A stretch of 64,000 nt of DNA from Halichondria panicea (Eukaryota; Porifera; Demospongiae; Suberitida; Halichondriidae), in assembly GCF_963675165.1 (NCBI RefSeq), contig NC_087381.1, forward strand, positions 6,573,378-6,637,377, read 5' to 3'. This document shows positions 1 through 10,900 of this stretch, piece after piece. The translations under genes and the position numbers were made by a program. The notes below the pieces were generated by a model. That model did no database searches. It was not told the DNA's origin and worked only from the letters and a program-made list of their open reading frames with translations. How positions within the stretch are numbered: the first letter of the stretch is position 1; every line of letters starts with the position of its first letter.

Positions 1-452
1 CTCCTCTGGGCAGAATCCAGAATCCCAGGGAAACTCAAAGAGTGGGTAGTGATCAACCATGATGTTATTAAAAACGGATCAACCGGATCAAACGGATGAT
101 TGTTATTAAAAACGATCGATGCCAAAAATCCAAGTCTAAAATGAATGCCTGCATCGGCAGAGCCTTAATTGCAGCTTTCTTCCAATAGCTAGCGTTCTAG
201 TGCAGAGCTAACTACGAAGTAGAGTAGCAACACTCGGTGAACAAATTATTCTACGCACTCTTTTGAAAAGACTGCAGGCATAACTTGGAACGAAGCAAAT
301 CTACGAATTAAAATCCTAGAAAACATGCATGACTATAGAAACTCTTACTTGCACTTCATTGATCCTTGCATGAGCAGCTGTATAAGCAGTCTATACACAC
401 AGGCACACAGACACACAAACACACTTCTTTTGCGGATGCGCACCGAGGCATA
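1..452 (-). repeat. Dispersed repeat family R1, copy 1 (reverse orientation)
   Basis: Reverse-complement relative of 37261-37820. Shared blocks include the stretch around the two GCTAGC-rich boxes and the sequence running into TGCCTCGGTGCGCAT. The family has short terminal inverted repeats reading ATGCCTCGGTG and CACCGAGGCAT. No coding capacity is visible. Other copies lie at 1426-1690 (partial), 37261-37820, 56808-57228 and 59750-60145. Confidence 0.6.
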
Positions 453-787
453 ATTATGCGAAGGATATTAGTAGAATTGATTCACCTAATTTTGTTTATC
501 TGTGAGCTAGCTAGCTAGCTAGCTTGTACAGTGCATGGTAGCTATAATTATAGCTGGTGATATCCATCTGGAAGGACTCTCTGCATGGGTATGCTATCTT
601 GAGAATGTGAGGTCCTTTTGTTTCCTGAATTAAATTGAGAATTTAATGAAGTGTAGTACGTAACATAATAGATCCGGTTAGGGTTGCCTGCATGCTTGCT
701 TTCTATATAGCTAGCTTAAGAGTAAGCTGTCATCACAGAGACATCCGGTTTGGGTGGGGCTCGAAAATAACTGCATTATAGGCGCAT
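453..787. other. Non-coding AT-rich spacer
   Basis: Contains a GCTAGC-rich run near 505-525 and no open frame, exon border pair or inverted repeat that I can support. Confidence 0.4.
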
Positions 788-1328
788 CAGTGGCGGGATC
801 CAGGAAATAGAAAATGGGGGTTCAAAGACTATATATATATGAACTGCATGCAGCGCACATTTTTGGGAGTTACGCCCACTTCTGATGTATGACGTCATTA
901 GGCATTTGCATCATTCCTGTCACAATTTGTCTAGCTAGAGGCTTAGCTAACATGTTCATCTGAAATAACTGGGCAATAGAAGTCTTTGGAAGCCATCAGC
1001 TATTAAGGCACCACATAAAAATATTTACGCTAGTATAGGTGCATGGCTGTATTCAGAGGTGGAAAATTATTTTTGAGGCTAGATGGCGGTCTTTAGAGGG
1101 CCGCCTTCTATTTGGAGATAAAAAAACAGCTTTTCCAACCTCTAATACGGATATACCTTTACCAACGTAAATATTTTTATGTGGCGCCTTAAATAGAGCT
1201 TATAATTGTAGTTTGACCTCTAAAATTGCTCACTCAGCAACAACAAAAAAGCCTAGTCAGCAATAAAAAAAATAGCAAAAGGGGGTTCAATGCATGGAAC
1301 CCCTGGAATCCTTCTGGATCCGCCACTG
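788..1328. mobile_element. MITE with CAGTGGCGGGATCCAG ends (hAT5-like family)
   Basis: The left end reads CAGTGGCGGGATCCAGG and the right end is its complement ending CCGCCACTG. The five bases CGCAT sit immediately outside both ends, a 5-bp target duplication. The interior has no transposase frame. Three more elements in this window have the same ends and matching or near-matching 5-bp flanks. hAT elements with 5-bp duplications are known; assignment to that group is inference. Confidence 0.65.
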
Positions 1329-1425
1329 CGCATTCTTGAATAAGCATGCATGCATAATATTATTATAGAGCTCTGCTATTGACCCCATGAGCGCATGCGG
1401 CGCTAATAAATCCATTTCTACAGTT

Positions 1426-1690
1426 ATGCCTCGAGGCGTAGCCGCACGAGAGATACGGTAAAGCTGACCGTGTGTGTGTCTATCTGTGTGTCTGTGTGTC
1501 TGTTCCAGCTGTAACTGCTCAACGGTTGCAATGCGACGAAAACTAACAGCTTCTATAGGCTTCTAGCTACGTTCTCTTGGATTTCGATTCGTGGATTAGC
1601 AAACTAAAGCTTCTTTCTCGAGTTATGGCTAGTTTGACTCACATTGAAGGCTGTTGCAGTCTCTTCAGAATCTTTCATAGCATCATCTGT
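1426..1690 (+). repeat. Dispersed repeat family R1, partial copy 2
   Basis: Starts ATGCCTCGAGGCG and continues through the TTCTATAGGCTTCTAG and CTCGAGTTATG blocks seen at 37262-37480, then loses similarity. Includes a short GTGTGT run. No coding. Confidence 0.5.
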
Positions 1691-2199
1691 TTGCACACAC
1701 TTTCTATTCAACTTATGAGTTAGCCTTGCAGACACATGCACCCCTTATTCTTGGAAGTAATGCGCATGCGTGCTCATGCAATACCACGTGTAAGAGAATC
1801 CATTTTGAACCCCAGATCCTGACAGAATCAATTTTCTTCTTTGTTGAGGTCCTGGTAAGCCACAAACCAGACAACTCTTTTTAGACTGTTTGTTATAGAT
1901 ACTACTTTCTGTGATTGAATTCTGTCTTTAATAATTATAATAATTATACTTACCTCACTGATTATGCCTTTGACAAAGGTTTGCTCCCACTGTTTGGCTA
2001 CAGGCCATTTAAGACGACCAGTGTGCACTATTAACTGTGGACACCCCTTTCTTGTGAAACAATCAATTTGAAAGCACATTGCAAATTATTTACCTCTTCT
2101 ATAACCCTCTATATATACTTTTGAGCGAAAGCAAAAACATGGCGAGAGGCATTAGCAAGCGCACGCTTGCAACACTCGTTGCTCCAACCATTCATTGAA
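1691..2199. other. Spacer without supported gene
   Basis: An 83-codon minus-strand open frame lies at 1828-2079 but shows no recognisable motif, is low-complexity in its middle (a run of Ile codons) and has no clear exon borders. I do not call it a gene. Confidence 0.35.
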
Positions 2200-3792
2200 A
2201 TCACTCGTAACTAATTCCTACAGGTAGCCCAGACCTCAGAGGTATCTTGACACCATCATCATCACCTAGCAACAGACCACCCTCAAATAATTAGCAATTG
2301 TTTACAAACATTCACAATTATGTACACAAACAATAATATTGTATGAAGGCACAAAGTGACTAAAGACACTAAATAAGTGTTCTTAATGTTTTCACGGTTA
2401 CATAGTTCAAGCAGGATCAGCAGAAACTTGTCTATGAGGTCGTATCGGCTGACGCTCTTTTCCCGGGAAATGTTTTCTTCACTGACCTACACACAGGTTT
2501 ACAAGTTCAATGGTGGCTCATGATGTCCACTGCTGAAGTAACTAGCCTAAACAAACTTATATTGAAGCTAGGAAGACTATAGATGCTACTCTATAGTTAC
2601 TTACCAGGTCCAGGAACTTAGTCCGTCTCAAGAGCTTCATGAGCTTCTTCCTCTGGCTCTTCTTCAGGCTCTTTATTTTCTAGCTTGAACTCTGAGGAGT
2701 AGTTTCCTATCTGGCTATGATCCCAGTCACTCCCCGACTGAACAAGGCCATAGCCATCTATATCCTCACTGTCTAGCTGCACTAGAACCTCGCTAAGGTT
2801 ATCCTACGAAGATCTTGTAGCAATTATCACTAATTGGTCACTTTTCTTTCGTATGAAGCGTACCTCGAGGCAGCACAATGAAAATACCACGTGAAAAAGC
2901 AGCTCAATGTAGCCTCTACACAGGCTCTCTCTTCTGACATCGTTCAATACTGTATATTAATCGTTCAATGAGATAAAATACGGTATTAATTGGAGGAATA
3001 AAGAAAGAAGTATAGAGCTGACGTAGAGTTAGGAAAAAGGAGAGCCTGTATCGGGAAGTCGCGTGAGGGTAGAAGGGTGGTAGAAGGGTGAAAATTAGCA
3101 TGTGCATGCAGTGCTAGAGATGTTGGACTGCCCATGCACGTAGAGATCTATGACTATTGATAGTATAGCAGGTGCTCTAGGATAAAACTTTGCCTGCAGC
3201 AAGCTGGACGTACATGGACTGACATGGACTTGGAACTGGAAGCACTAGCTAGCTATACCTTGGGCTTAGCTAGATCTACTAGTCCAGCAACTAGACTACT
3301 AGTCTAGATTGTATGTTTAGACAATCACCACCTATGTTTCTTGTGTCTTTTTAAATGCTAGATCTATAGCTTAGTCATCATATCATCTAGCAGGTAGCCA
3401 CCAGAGCTGGCCACGCTGGTTCCCTGATCTGACTTGCAGTACAGCTTGGTGATTGTTTCAGTACAGTACAGTCTGAATGCGTGGGAGAATACCTTACGTC
3501 ACGATTGTGGGCTACATATCGCCCACGTTCATAAAAATCCTTGTGGATCACGCGATTTCCCAAACCAGGCCTTACTTTTTCTTAACTGTACGCCCATTTC
3601 TTTCTTTGCTGCCTATTTTTTGCTATCTACCTTCTTCCATGGATGAACAATGACAACAGCAAGAAAAGTAAGGCCTGGGAACGAGGCTAAGCTCAATGCG
3701 CATGTGCTGATACCTACAGCGTGTGCATAGCTCCAACACAGCGCCCACAATCATTTTTTGAAAATTAGCAGTAGCCTAAAGCGGGGAAAGGA
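2200..3792 (-). mobile_element. piggyBac-like element, degenerate copy 1, interrupted
   Basis: Reverse-complement relative of 12476-13767. The right end reads GCGGGGAAAGGA followed by TTAA (3793-3796), matching the AAAGGG/TTAA end of the other copy. About 2640-2800 on the minus strand, a short acidic open stretch rich in Glu and Asp codons is shared with the second copy and may be the decayed start of a transposase. The element is split by the 2910-3689 insertion; the second copy is uninterrupted there. The outer left end is too decayed to place. Confidence 0.5.
2910..3689. mobile_element. TAGCCTC-ended element with 9-bp target duplication
   Basis: Begins TAGCCTCTACACAGGC and ends GGCCTGGGAACGAGGCTA. 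The nine bases AGCTCAATG flank it exactly at 2901-2909 and 3690-3698. The second copy of the host repeat (near 12590) shows the undivided site. This is the first of five elements in the window with these ends and perfect 9-bp duplications. Such duplications are typical of Mutator-like elements and occur in Merlin; no transposase is seen inside. Confidence 0.8.
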
Positions 3793-3917
3793 TTAAATTA
3801 CTAGCATTGATAACATTAATATTTTGGGAAACTACTCCGTCCACTACTAGTTTCTTTTTCTCTTTTGTATCCGCCTTTATTCCTGTCTGTATACTGTACA
3901 ATGTATATGCTAACTGC

Positions 3918-4140
3918 AGGGGAAGGTGAGAGTGCTCTACGGTTGAGTTTTTTTGCAGGCGCTTTAATTAACTCCTGGACAAACTAATAAGCAAATAATT
4001 ATATTTTGGGCTCAGGCTAACAAGAGCTTGTCTATATAATTATAGAAACTTGAGGTACTATAAAAATGGTTTCACCTTTTGGATTGAGGCCCACAGTTTT
4101 CACAAGACGCTTGACACAGTCCAGCCAGCCATAGAATGCA
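3918..4140. pseudogene. Ankyrin-repeat exon broken by an inversion
   Basis: On the plus strand an acceptor (CTGCAG) at about 3912-3917 is followed by sequence matching the start of the ankyrin exon at 28195 (Gly-Glu-Gly then Ser-Ala-Leu). On the minus strand, 4137 down to 4073 matches the rest of that exon, including the FYGWLDCVK stretch and the GTGAAAC donor. The two halves of one exon therefore lie in opposite orientations about 120 bases apart. This looks like a remnant of an ankyrin/death-domain gene related to those downstream, rearranged by local inversion. It cannot encode a product as it stands. Confidence 0.6.
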
Positions 4141-4361
4141 CTCACTGACAACTTTCAATATATACCTTTTATTGTTACTATTATAAACGGGTACTAATTT
4201 TAGCGAATTATAGCGAATTAGTAGCACTAATAATAAAACGCAATTATGAATCTCATTTTTAAACAAATGTTTTTCTTTTTTTCTGATGTACTTTTGAGAG
4301 TATGCTATAAGCAAGCTAGTCCTTTTTTCATCTGTATCTGACTCCAAACTTTCTATAATAG

Positions 4362-4929
4362 TTAGACACTGTTTTGGAGGTGTCTATGGGATTTAGAAGC
4401 CCAAAGGCACTGATTTAGTATCCCGAGCGTAGCGAGTGTACTAAAGTGGCTGAGGGCTTCTAAATCACATGGACACCGACAAAACAGTGTTTAACTCATT
4501 TAAATACTAGTGCACATGCCCAAATAGCCTCGAGACCAGCCGTTCGTTATCTGAAAGAACGCCTAGTCAAGTTCCAATGTAGCACTCGTCCTATGGTTCA
4601 GGAATTTCTTGGACCGATAATTGCCCGCAAAGGTCCGCCCAAGGTGTATTACCCATGAATATCATTATGATGCTATAAAACGCTGACTCAGCTAGAACGA
4701 GTGCTACATTGGAACTTGACCAGGCGTTCTTTCAGATAACGAACGGCTGGTCTCGAGGCTAATGCCCAAACCTTGCCCTCAATGCTTTACTACAATACAA
4801 TTACTTGGCAACAGAATACTAGGTATACTAAGTAAGTTTGCAAGTATACTAAGTATACCTGCTTTGAGGCACTTTTTCCCATGTATTTCCTATGTACTTC
4901 CCATGTAGATCTTATCAACTAGTGTCTAA
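4362..4929. mobile_element. TTAGACACT-ended repeat, copy A
   Basis: Terminal inverted repeats TTAGACACT (4362-4370) and AGTGTCTAA (4921-4929). Related copies occupy 39702-42197 and 52389-52662, both inside the same intron of the duplicated receptor genes. Copy A is interrupted by the near-palindromic element at 4525-4761. No coding potential. Confidence 0.6.
4525..4761. mobile_element. Palindromic TAGCCTC-ended MITE, 9-bp target duplication
   Basis: Ends TAGCCTCGAGACCAGC and its complement, with arms of about 65 bases so the element is close to a perfect hairpin. Flanked on both sides by ATGCCCAAA (4516-4524 and 4762-4770). Uninterrupted relatives of the site occur near 39835 and 52520. Confidence 0.8.
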
Positions 4930-5262
4930 TTAACCTTGTTGCATTTTGAGTGAGCAGATCACAGGAAACACTGTGCCAATATCTGCCATATGGCACAGGT
5001 CAAGCCTTGAACTGTGCCACTATCTAGATACTGGCATAGTATGGCTGAAGTTACCTAAAGCCCACCCTCCACCCAGTAACCTGAAACGGTCCCTTTTATA
5101 GTGTAACACTGTTAAACAGATTCAGTGGTAGGCTTTTCATGCGTCTGGAGCATCCACAGCCACCACAAGTAGTTGAAACTAGTTGTCCTATAAAAGGAGT
5201 GATGTGTACACGGAAAGGAATGCACAAGGAATGCAACAAATCAGTTGTTACACAGCTCACTC

Positions 5263-5359
5263 GTGCGCACATGGGATATATTGGCTCAGTAGTGCCTTTG
5301 CCCTCGAGGCCTGCGGCCCTCGGGCCTAAGTCACTACTGAGCCTATATCCCATGTGGCA
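5263..5359. repeat. Inverted repeat (hairpin)
   Basis: Arms at 5263-5294 and 5332-5359 pair over about 28 bases around the word CACATGGGATATA. Open frames on both strands across it are reflections of the palindrome, not genes. Confidence 0.6.
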
Positions 5360-5623
5360 CTCGTGCATGTGTCACAACTATAACTTAAAACTCATACTTG
5401 TCAACTAGTGTCTAATTAACCTTAGTGCTGATCACATGATCTCCAGCCAATCAGCTTATCTGAAAGCGGTCAGGTGACCATGGATTAAATAACTTAATCC
5501 ACACTTAAGTGTGCTTTAAGTTGGTTAAGTGTGCTTTAAGTAGGTTTGTTAATGCACACTTTTCAAACAATCATGATACAAGCATATTGAATAATTATTA
5601 TGTACACAATAAAGCTATTAATA

Positions 5624-6910
5624 TCACTTAGAAAGTTGAATGTTAAAGGTGCAATTGGTTAAAGAAGAGGTTTTAAACAAAGATTTGAAATCATCTGTCC
5701 TGGGTTTCTTCTTTAATGGAATGAAATCATCATCCTCATCGTCCTCATTCTTTACAGATGGAGTTTTCTCTAATTTATGGATATTCTCTTTGCCTTCTAG
5801 TTTGGGAAGCAGGGCCATTGACACCTCATATTGTTGATCTGAACCAGTTCTTTTGTATTTGTGTAGAGCCTCAAGAGAGCGATGGCCAGTTCGCTCTTTA
5901 ATCAGTTGATCACTGAAATGATGGTGGTAGAGTGTGGTTGCACACGTGACCTTTCCTGAATGGCCTGTTTTTCTACCCTTAACACCAGCTGCTTTACACA
6001 TTTCTGAAATGATCTGCGATAATTTGTTCTTTCCAACTGGTTGTTTGCCAAATCTAGGAACTCCAGAACCGTCATCAGGAAGTGGTCTGCAATAGAAAAA
6101 ATCACACTCTTTCGGCAGATACAGAAGGTATTTAACAAAGATATTCACAACACAATGATCGGGATCAGTTGTATCTTCATATTGGCGTATTATTTTATTG
6201 TCAACTTTGATATGTTTGAGTCCACCCCTATTCGACTTGTTTCCGAAATCAACATATTCGAGATAAACACGACCTTTTTCATCAACTTTCTTGAAAAACT
6301 GTGTACGCTTCAGATTGCGATGTTCGTCGTAGCTACGCAGACCAAAAATCTTGCAATTATAGTAGTAAACAGTGTTAAGCGAGGCCTTGCCATTATGTGT
6401 ACCAAATTGCCCACTAGACCATAGCATTGCTTCTTCATCCGAGGAAATAGGTTCGGCTTGTTTCGAAGATGTCCCCAAGCCAGATCCATGTAATCTTTTC
6501 ATTTCAGCATCGAGGGTGCTTCGAAAATTTCCAAATATTGCATCAGTTGAACATAGTGGATTGATATCATAGCGTTCATTTTGGTTATAAAATCTTTTGA
6601 AGCAGCAAACCATAGCATATATAGATTTCGGTGGATACTCATAGCCATTATGTTTGCGAACCTCAAGCACAAATTTCCCCATCCAGTACGCTAGATCACC
6701 TGGAGGCATATCCAGTAGGGGCGTTGTTGGTAAAACTCGAGACACAACTCCAACATCACCAGGGGTAATCACTCGAGAGCATGCCCAGTCAGTCCAAGCT
6801 TTAATCCCCCAATCAGTAGTTGCTTTCGTCTTGCCAGGGACAGCTTTTGATCATCTTTCCTTCTCTTTCTGGTCACTTACTGGATCTGCAAACCTACTCG
6901 AACTCGCCAT
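5624..6910 (-). pseudogene. Crypton-type tyrosine recombinase (DUF3504-like), one nonsense codon
   Basis: Reading from an ATG at 6910 gives 19 codons, then an in-frame TGA at 6851-6853, then an uninterrupted frame to 5624 (about 429 codons in total). The downstream part resembles the recombinase domain shared by Cryptons and by host proteins such as ZMYM2/QRICH1. It has an N-terminal Trp-rich helical region, a GLRSYDEH box holding the first Arg, GHSGKVTCATTLY (where Lys stands in the usual HxxR position), RTGHRS, and HKYKRTG with the presumed nucleophilic Tyr. An acidic and Lys-rich tail follows. Because the frame is open upstream of the TGA, the N-terminal segment belongs to the protein and starting after the stop would lose part of the fold. 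A single nonsense change in an otherwise intact frame suggests recent inactivation, polymorphism or a sequencing error. Confidence 0.7.
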
Positions 6911-7019
6911 AATAACGTACAGCTAGCAACTGATTTAAAAATATAGCTGGATAAACAGGTACAAAACTGGTTTAACAAGCACCACGAGGCTAGAGCTCAC
7001 GTGACAGCACTAAATCCTT

Positions 7020-7117
7020 TAGAACACACCTAGCCAAGTCACGTGTTTTAATCTGGTGCACTCAGATGGCCTCGGCACGTAGATTAAAACACTTAATCTT
7101 GGCTAGGTGTGTTCTAA
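7020..7117. repeat. Inverted repeat beside the recombinase promoter side
   Basis: Arms 7020-7051 and 7082-7117 pair around AGAACACACCTAGCCAAG. It lies just upstream of the recombinase start on the minus strand and could be a structural or recombination site. Confidence 0.5.
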
Positions 7118-7154
7118 ATAATACTTAAAACTCATACTTGTCAACTAGTGTCTA

Positions 7155-7580
7155 AAAACTCATACTTGTATACATCTGTTGACTAATAATTATATTGTGG
7201 TAATGTGAATTTGCAACAAATCCGCCGTACCCTAAAAACAGACTGAAAACGGTAAAATTACTACCCGTCTATAATACTAACAGGTATATATTTTTGATTA
7301 TTGGCTCGATCCTTCATATTCACCAGAATTGCTTTGGTGCTGCTGGAGCTCATTGCCAACTCATGTAACAGTGCTTTCACCATCCATATATCTTGTTTGC
7401 GTGTTTTTTCCATAACTACTGGATTCTTGCGAATGTGTTAGATACATTGAGTATGTTGGGACATGTATGGAAGGTATAGATGTATAATTTATATATATAT
7501 ATTCAATACTAAGTTGATTTAGGCTGTATATGGTATCTGTATAATTATGGTATATATATACTAGTTTGCTATAGAGCACA
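7155..7580. other. AT-rich spacer
   Basis: TATATA-rich stretches at 7490-7560. A 72-codon minus-strand frame here is low-complexity and unsupported. Confidence 0.4.
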
Positions 7581-7920
7581 CAGTGGCAGATCCAGAGCAG
7601 GGCACAAGGGGCACATGCCCCCCCCTTTCTGACCAGCTTGAATAAAACTAGCTCTCAAAGTGGGTGTGGCTTAGAGCAGAAATCAATTATTGCAGCATAT
7701 CGCATGCAGACGATCTCTAGTTGTAGACTTTTGAAGCTGAAGAGCAAGATGATTCCATCCATTTCTGCTATCTTTTGCTACTATGTATGTCATACTGTCA
7801 TCAATCAATCTATGATCAGAAAAGCTACACTGATTGAGCTTGAAAAACTGTTGACCTTTTTTTTAGTAAAATTTTTCTTCAAACTGCCCCCCCTTTTCAA
7901 AATTCCTGGATCCGCCCCTG
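7581..7920. mobile_element. hAT5-like MITE directly upstream of the Roc-COR gene
   Basis: Ends CAGTGGCAGATCCAG and GGATCCGCCCCTG, with GCACA flanking on both sides (7576-7580 and 7921-7925). It sits 47 bases before the acceptor of the Roc-COR exon, where the paralogous locus at 28-31 kb has intron and ankyrin exons. It may have contributed to loss of the 5' part of this gene. Confidence 0.65.
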
Positions 7921-7951
7921 GCACACAAGCATTTTAATTACCCTAATTCAC

Positions 7952-10900
7952 ATGCATGTATATTCAGGTGTCCTCTTGCTAGCAGTAAAGCAGGAGCGAG
8001 ATTCAATAGTGGAGTTTATACTGGCCGAATGTCATTGTGATCCGAATGTGACCGACAAAGAAGGCAAGACACCTCTCGATTTATCCAACGACCCTACCAT
8101 CATAAAGCTCCTCTTGAAACATGGAGCCAAGGCTACCAATGTCTACAAGAAACACAGCAAGCTCATCGGAAAGCTCTCCTCCGAGCGACTCCCACACCTT
8201 CCTCTGTCTGTGCTCATCATTGGCGATGGTGGCGTGGGGAAGAGCACTCTGTTGAAGTCAATTCTGAGCCCAAAAGGGTTTTGGTCTAAACTACAGAAGA
8301 CAAGACCCGTAGATGGCGTCGATGCGAGGACAGTGGGGATCATACCATACGAAATATACACCAAAGAATTTGGGAGAATCATCTACTTTGATTTTGCTGG
8401 CCAGAAAGAGTTTTACACGAGCCACTGTGCCATTTTGGAGAATGCTGTTCAAACCTCACCACCCATCATTATCCTCTGTGCTAAGCTTGTAGAAAGTGAG
8501 CAAGCGATTATTGATTCCATGTATCGTTGGTTGACCCTCGTTCAAAACCAGTGCACTAATCTGAAAGGCAAAGCACACGTGATAGTAGTTGGTAGCCATG
8601 CTGACAAGGTGAAGGAAATGAGTCAAAATCCACAAGCCAAAGAGAGTATCTTTGCCCCCATTATCAAGCAATTCCCAAAGTTTGAGTTCAAAGATTTCAT
8701 TCCAATGGATTGCCGCTTTGCTGGTTCGAATGATATGACAAAAGCAAGAAAACTGATCCAGAAAAGCTCCGCTATTCTCCGCTCTCCAGAAGCCATCAGC
8801 CTGAATGCTCACACCTTTTACATCTACCTTGCCGAAAGCTTCAAAGACGACCTTGCTTTGTCGTTGGGAAATGTATATGAAAGAATTAAAAGCGATCTTA
8901 ACGAGGATCTGTCAATCCGCACTCAAGATATTCTTTCTTTCATACCCAGCACTGTCCCTCACCTTGTAGAGATCTGTGACCAGCTGCATAAAAGAGGTCT
9001 CCTCTTGTTTCTCCGCAATGACAGCTCTCCAGAGAAGTCTTTCTTAGTGATTGACCAAGCAACACTTCTATCCAGAGTCACTGGAACCGTGTTTGCTCCT
9101 GAAGGTTTTCGCCAACACTGCAAGCTAGCGTCAAGCACTGGAGTGGTGCCTTTGTCGAAATTCAAAAAAGAATTTGATGGCTTTGACATAGAGATGTTGA
9201 TTGCCTACATGTCTCATTTAGAGCTGTGTTTCGAAATCTTAGATGAGCGAGTTTTAAACTTCATTGCTTCTTCCACTGACGGAGATTCTTCTGTTCCTGC
9301 GTCTGACAGATACCTCTTCTTTCCTGGGCTCATTCGAATTGAAACACCAGAGCAAGTTTGGAAAGACGTTCAAAGTATTAGGTACCATTTTGGTTGGATA
9401 CTTGAAACATCTCAAAAAACCGAGTTTTTTGATTCTCGCTGCCTTCAGGTCCTCATTCTGAGGATAGTGTTCACATTCCGCCTTGCCCCTGCCAGTAACA
9501 TAATGCATGATGTCCCTTCCCTACAAAAATTCTGCTCAGTGTGGAAGAATGGGATCTGCTGGTGCGATGATGATGGAATCACCGCACACCTCGAGCTTGC
9601 TGATAATGGCCGATCTCTTGCTCTCAAAATGCGCTCAGACACAGTTCGACCTGAAGGTCTGATTCATCGCTCCAGAATTATGAGCACAATCCGTGAGACT
9701 GTTGAAAGTTTTGGCCGCAATGTGAATGTGATTGAATCAGTGATTGATCCAGATGAAGTTGTCAAACATCCTCTGAAAAATCCCTCTGACCTCCCACTGA
9801 TCAACATCAAAGATATTGCTGCAGCTGTCTCCTTTAACAGAAGAATGATCAAATCAATACAACAAGTTGGCCTCACCTTCAAGCATCTCTTACAGTTTGA
9901 GCCGTCCGCTGGCCTGGATCAAACCACCATACAGTGTATCCACAGTGACAAAAATGCCAAGAAAGATGAGAAAATATCCAGAGCTTTCATTTCATATTTT
10001 GCCAGTCAAATTTCCAACCCTGACAGTGAAGATCATGATCAAGTAGTTCAAAACAGTCGCATGTACAGAAGAATCCTGAGCCCTTCCATTCTCAATATTC
10101 CGCTAGTCAGTCCCAGACAATCTCGAGCTTCTAATGTCAACATTAAGTCGGTCAGTCCCAGACAGGAGGTGGTCCAGGCTCTTGAGATGTGGAGGAGTGA
10201 GACTGAGGGAACTTACAGCTGTCTGAGGGAGACTCTCAACAAGTACAGCGTCTTCACTGGGAGAAACCCTCTGGTGATTTTAATTTATTTTCTTGTATAT
10301 ATTATTATATTCGTTTATGTGCATATTTATAAACTTCGTCTTAATGTACACATTATTTGGTCCCATGCATGCAGAACCTAGCAAGTGTGGCTCACAGCGA
10401 GGTTGATCTCTCTATATTCCCTGAACCTCTTGCTACAGATGATACAGGTTTGTATGTTTTCAATTACAAGTTGTGACCTCATGGTTCATCACCACATGCA
10501 GGAGAAGATTTGCTACCACTAGATAAAGTAAAGAATGCAGTCATTGCGATCACTGCTGACTGGTACAGTCTGGCAATACAGCTGGATATTGACTACACAA
10601 CTAGAAAGGTATGTAGAATGTATCAGAGTGACAATCATGCAATGCATGAGCGACTTAGACATTGTTGTCATGTCCAGGTCATTGAGCGTGACCACCCATC
10701 AGCAAAAGCTGGGTTCCATGCCATGTTGCAGCACTGGGTGAGGAGACCCTCCCCTCCCCCCTCCTGGTCGGCCCTCATTAGAGCACTAAAGTGCCCCGTC
10801 ATCAAACGAGCAGACATTGCAGCAGACATGGAGAAACATCAGGTCTGTTGTACAATTGTGTGCTACAGTACATTGCATTAACTGAATGTGCAGGATGTGT

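Larger units (their letters stand above)
5381..7154 (-). mobile_element. Crypton-like element bounded by direct repeats
   Basis: A direct repeat of about 33 bases, from ACTTAAAACTCATACTTG to CAACTAGTGTCTA, occurs at about 5381-5414 and again at about 7122-7154 in the same orientation, enclosing the tyrosine recombinase pseudogene. Cryptons move by a tyrosine recombinase and lack terminal inverted repeats, so short direct repeats at both ends would fit. The repeat also resembles the end of the TTAGACACT family (4910-4929), so boundaries are tentative. Confidence 0.45.

Noticed and set aside
5139-5408. Two overlapping frames of about 90 codons on opposite strands
   Set aside because: They mirror each other across the inverted repeat at 5263-5359.
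9254-9882. Minus-strand frames within gene 1
   Set aside because: They are shadows of the conserved Roc-COR coding exon; the plus strand has the conserved motifs and matching exon phases.
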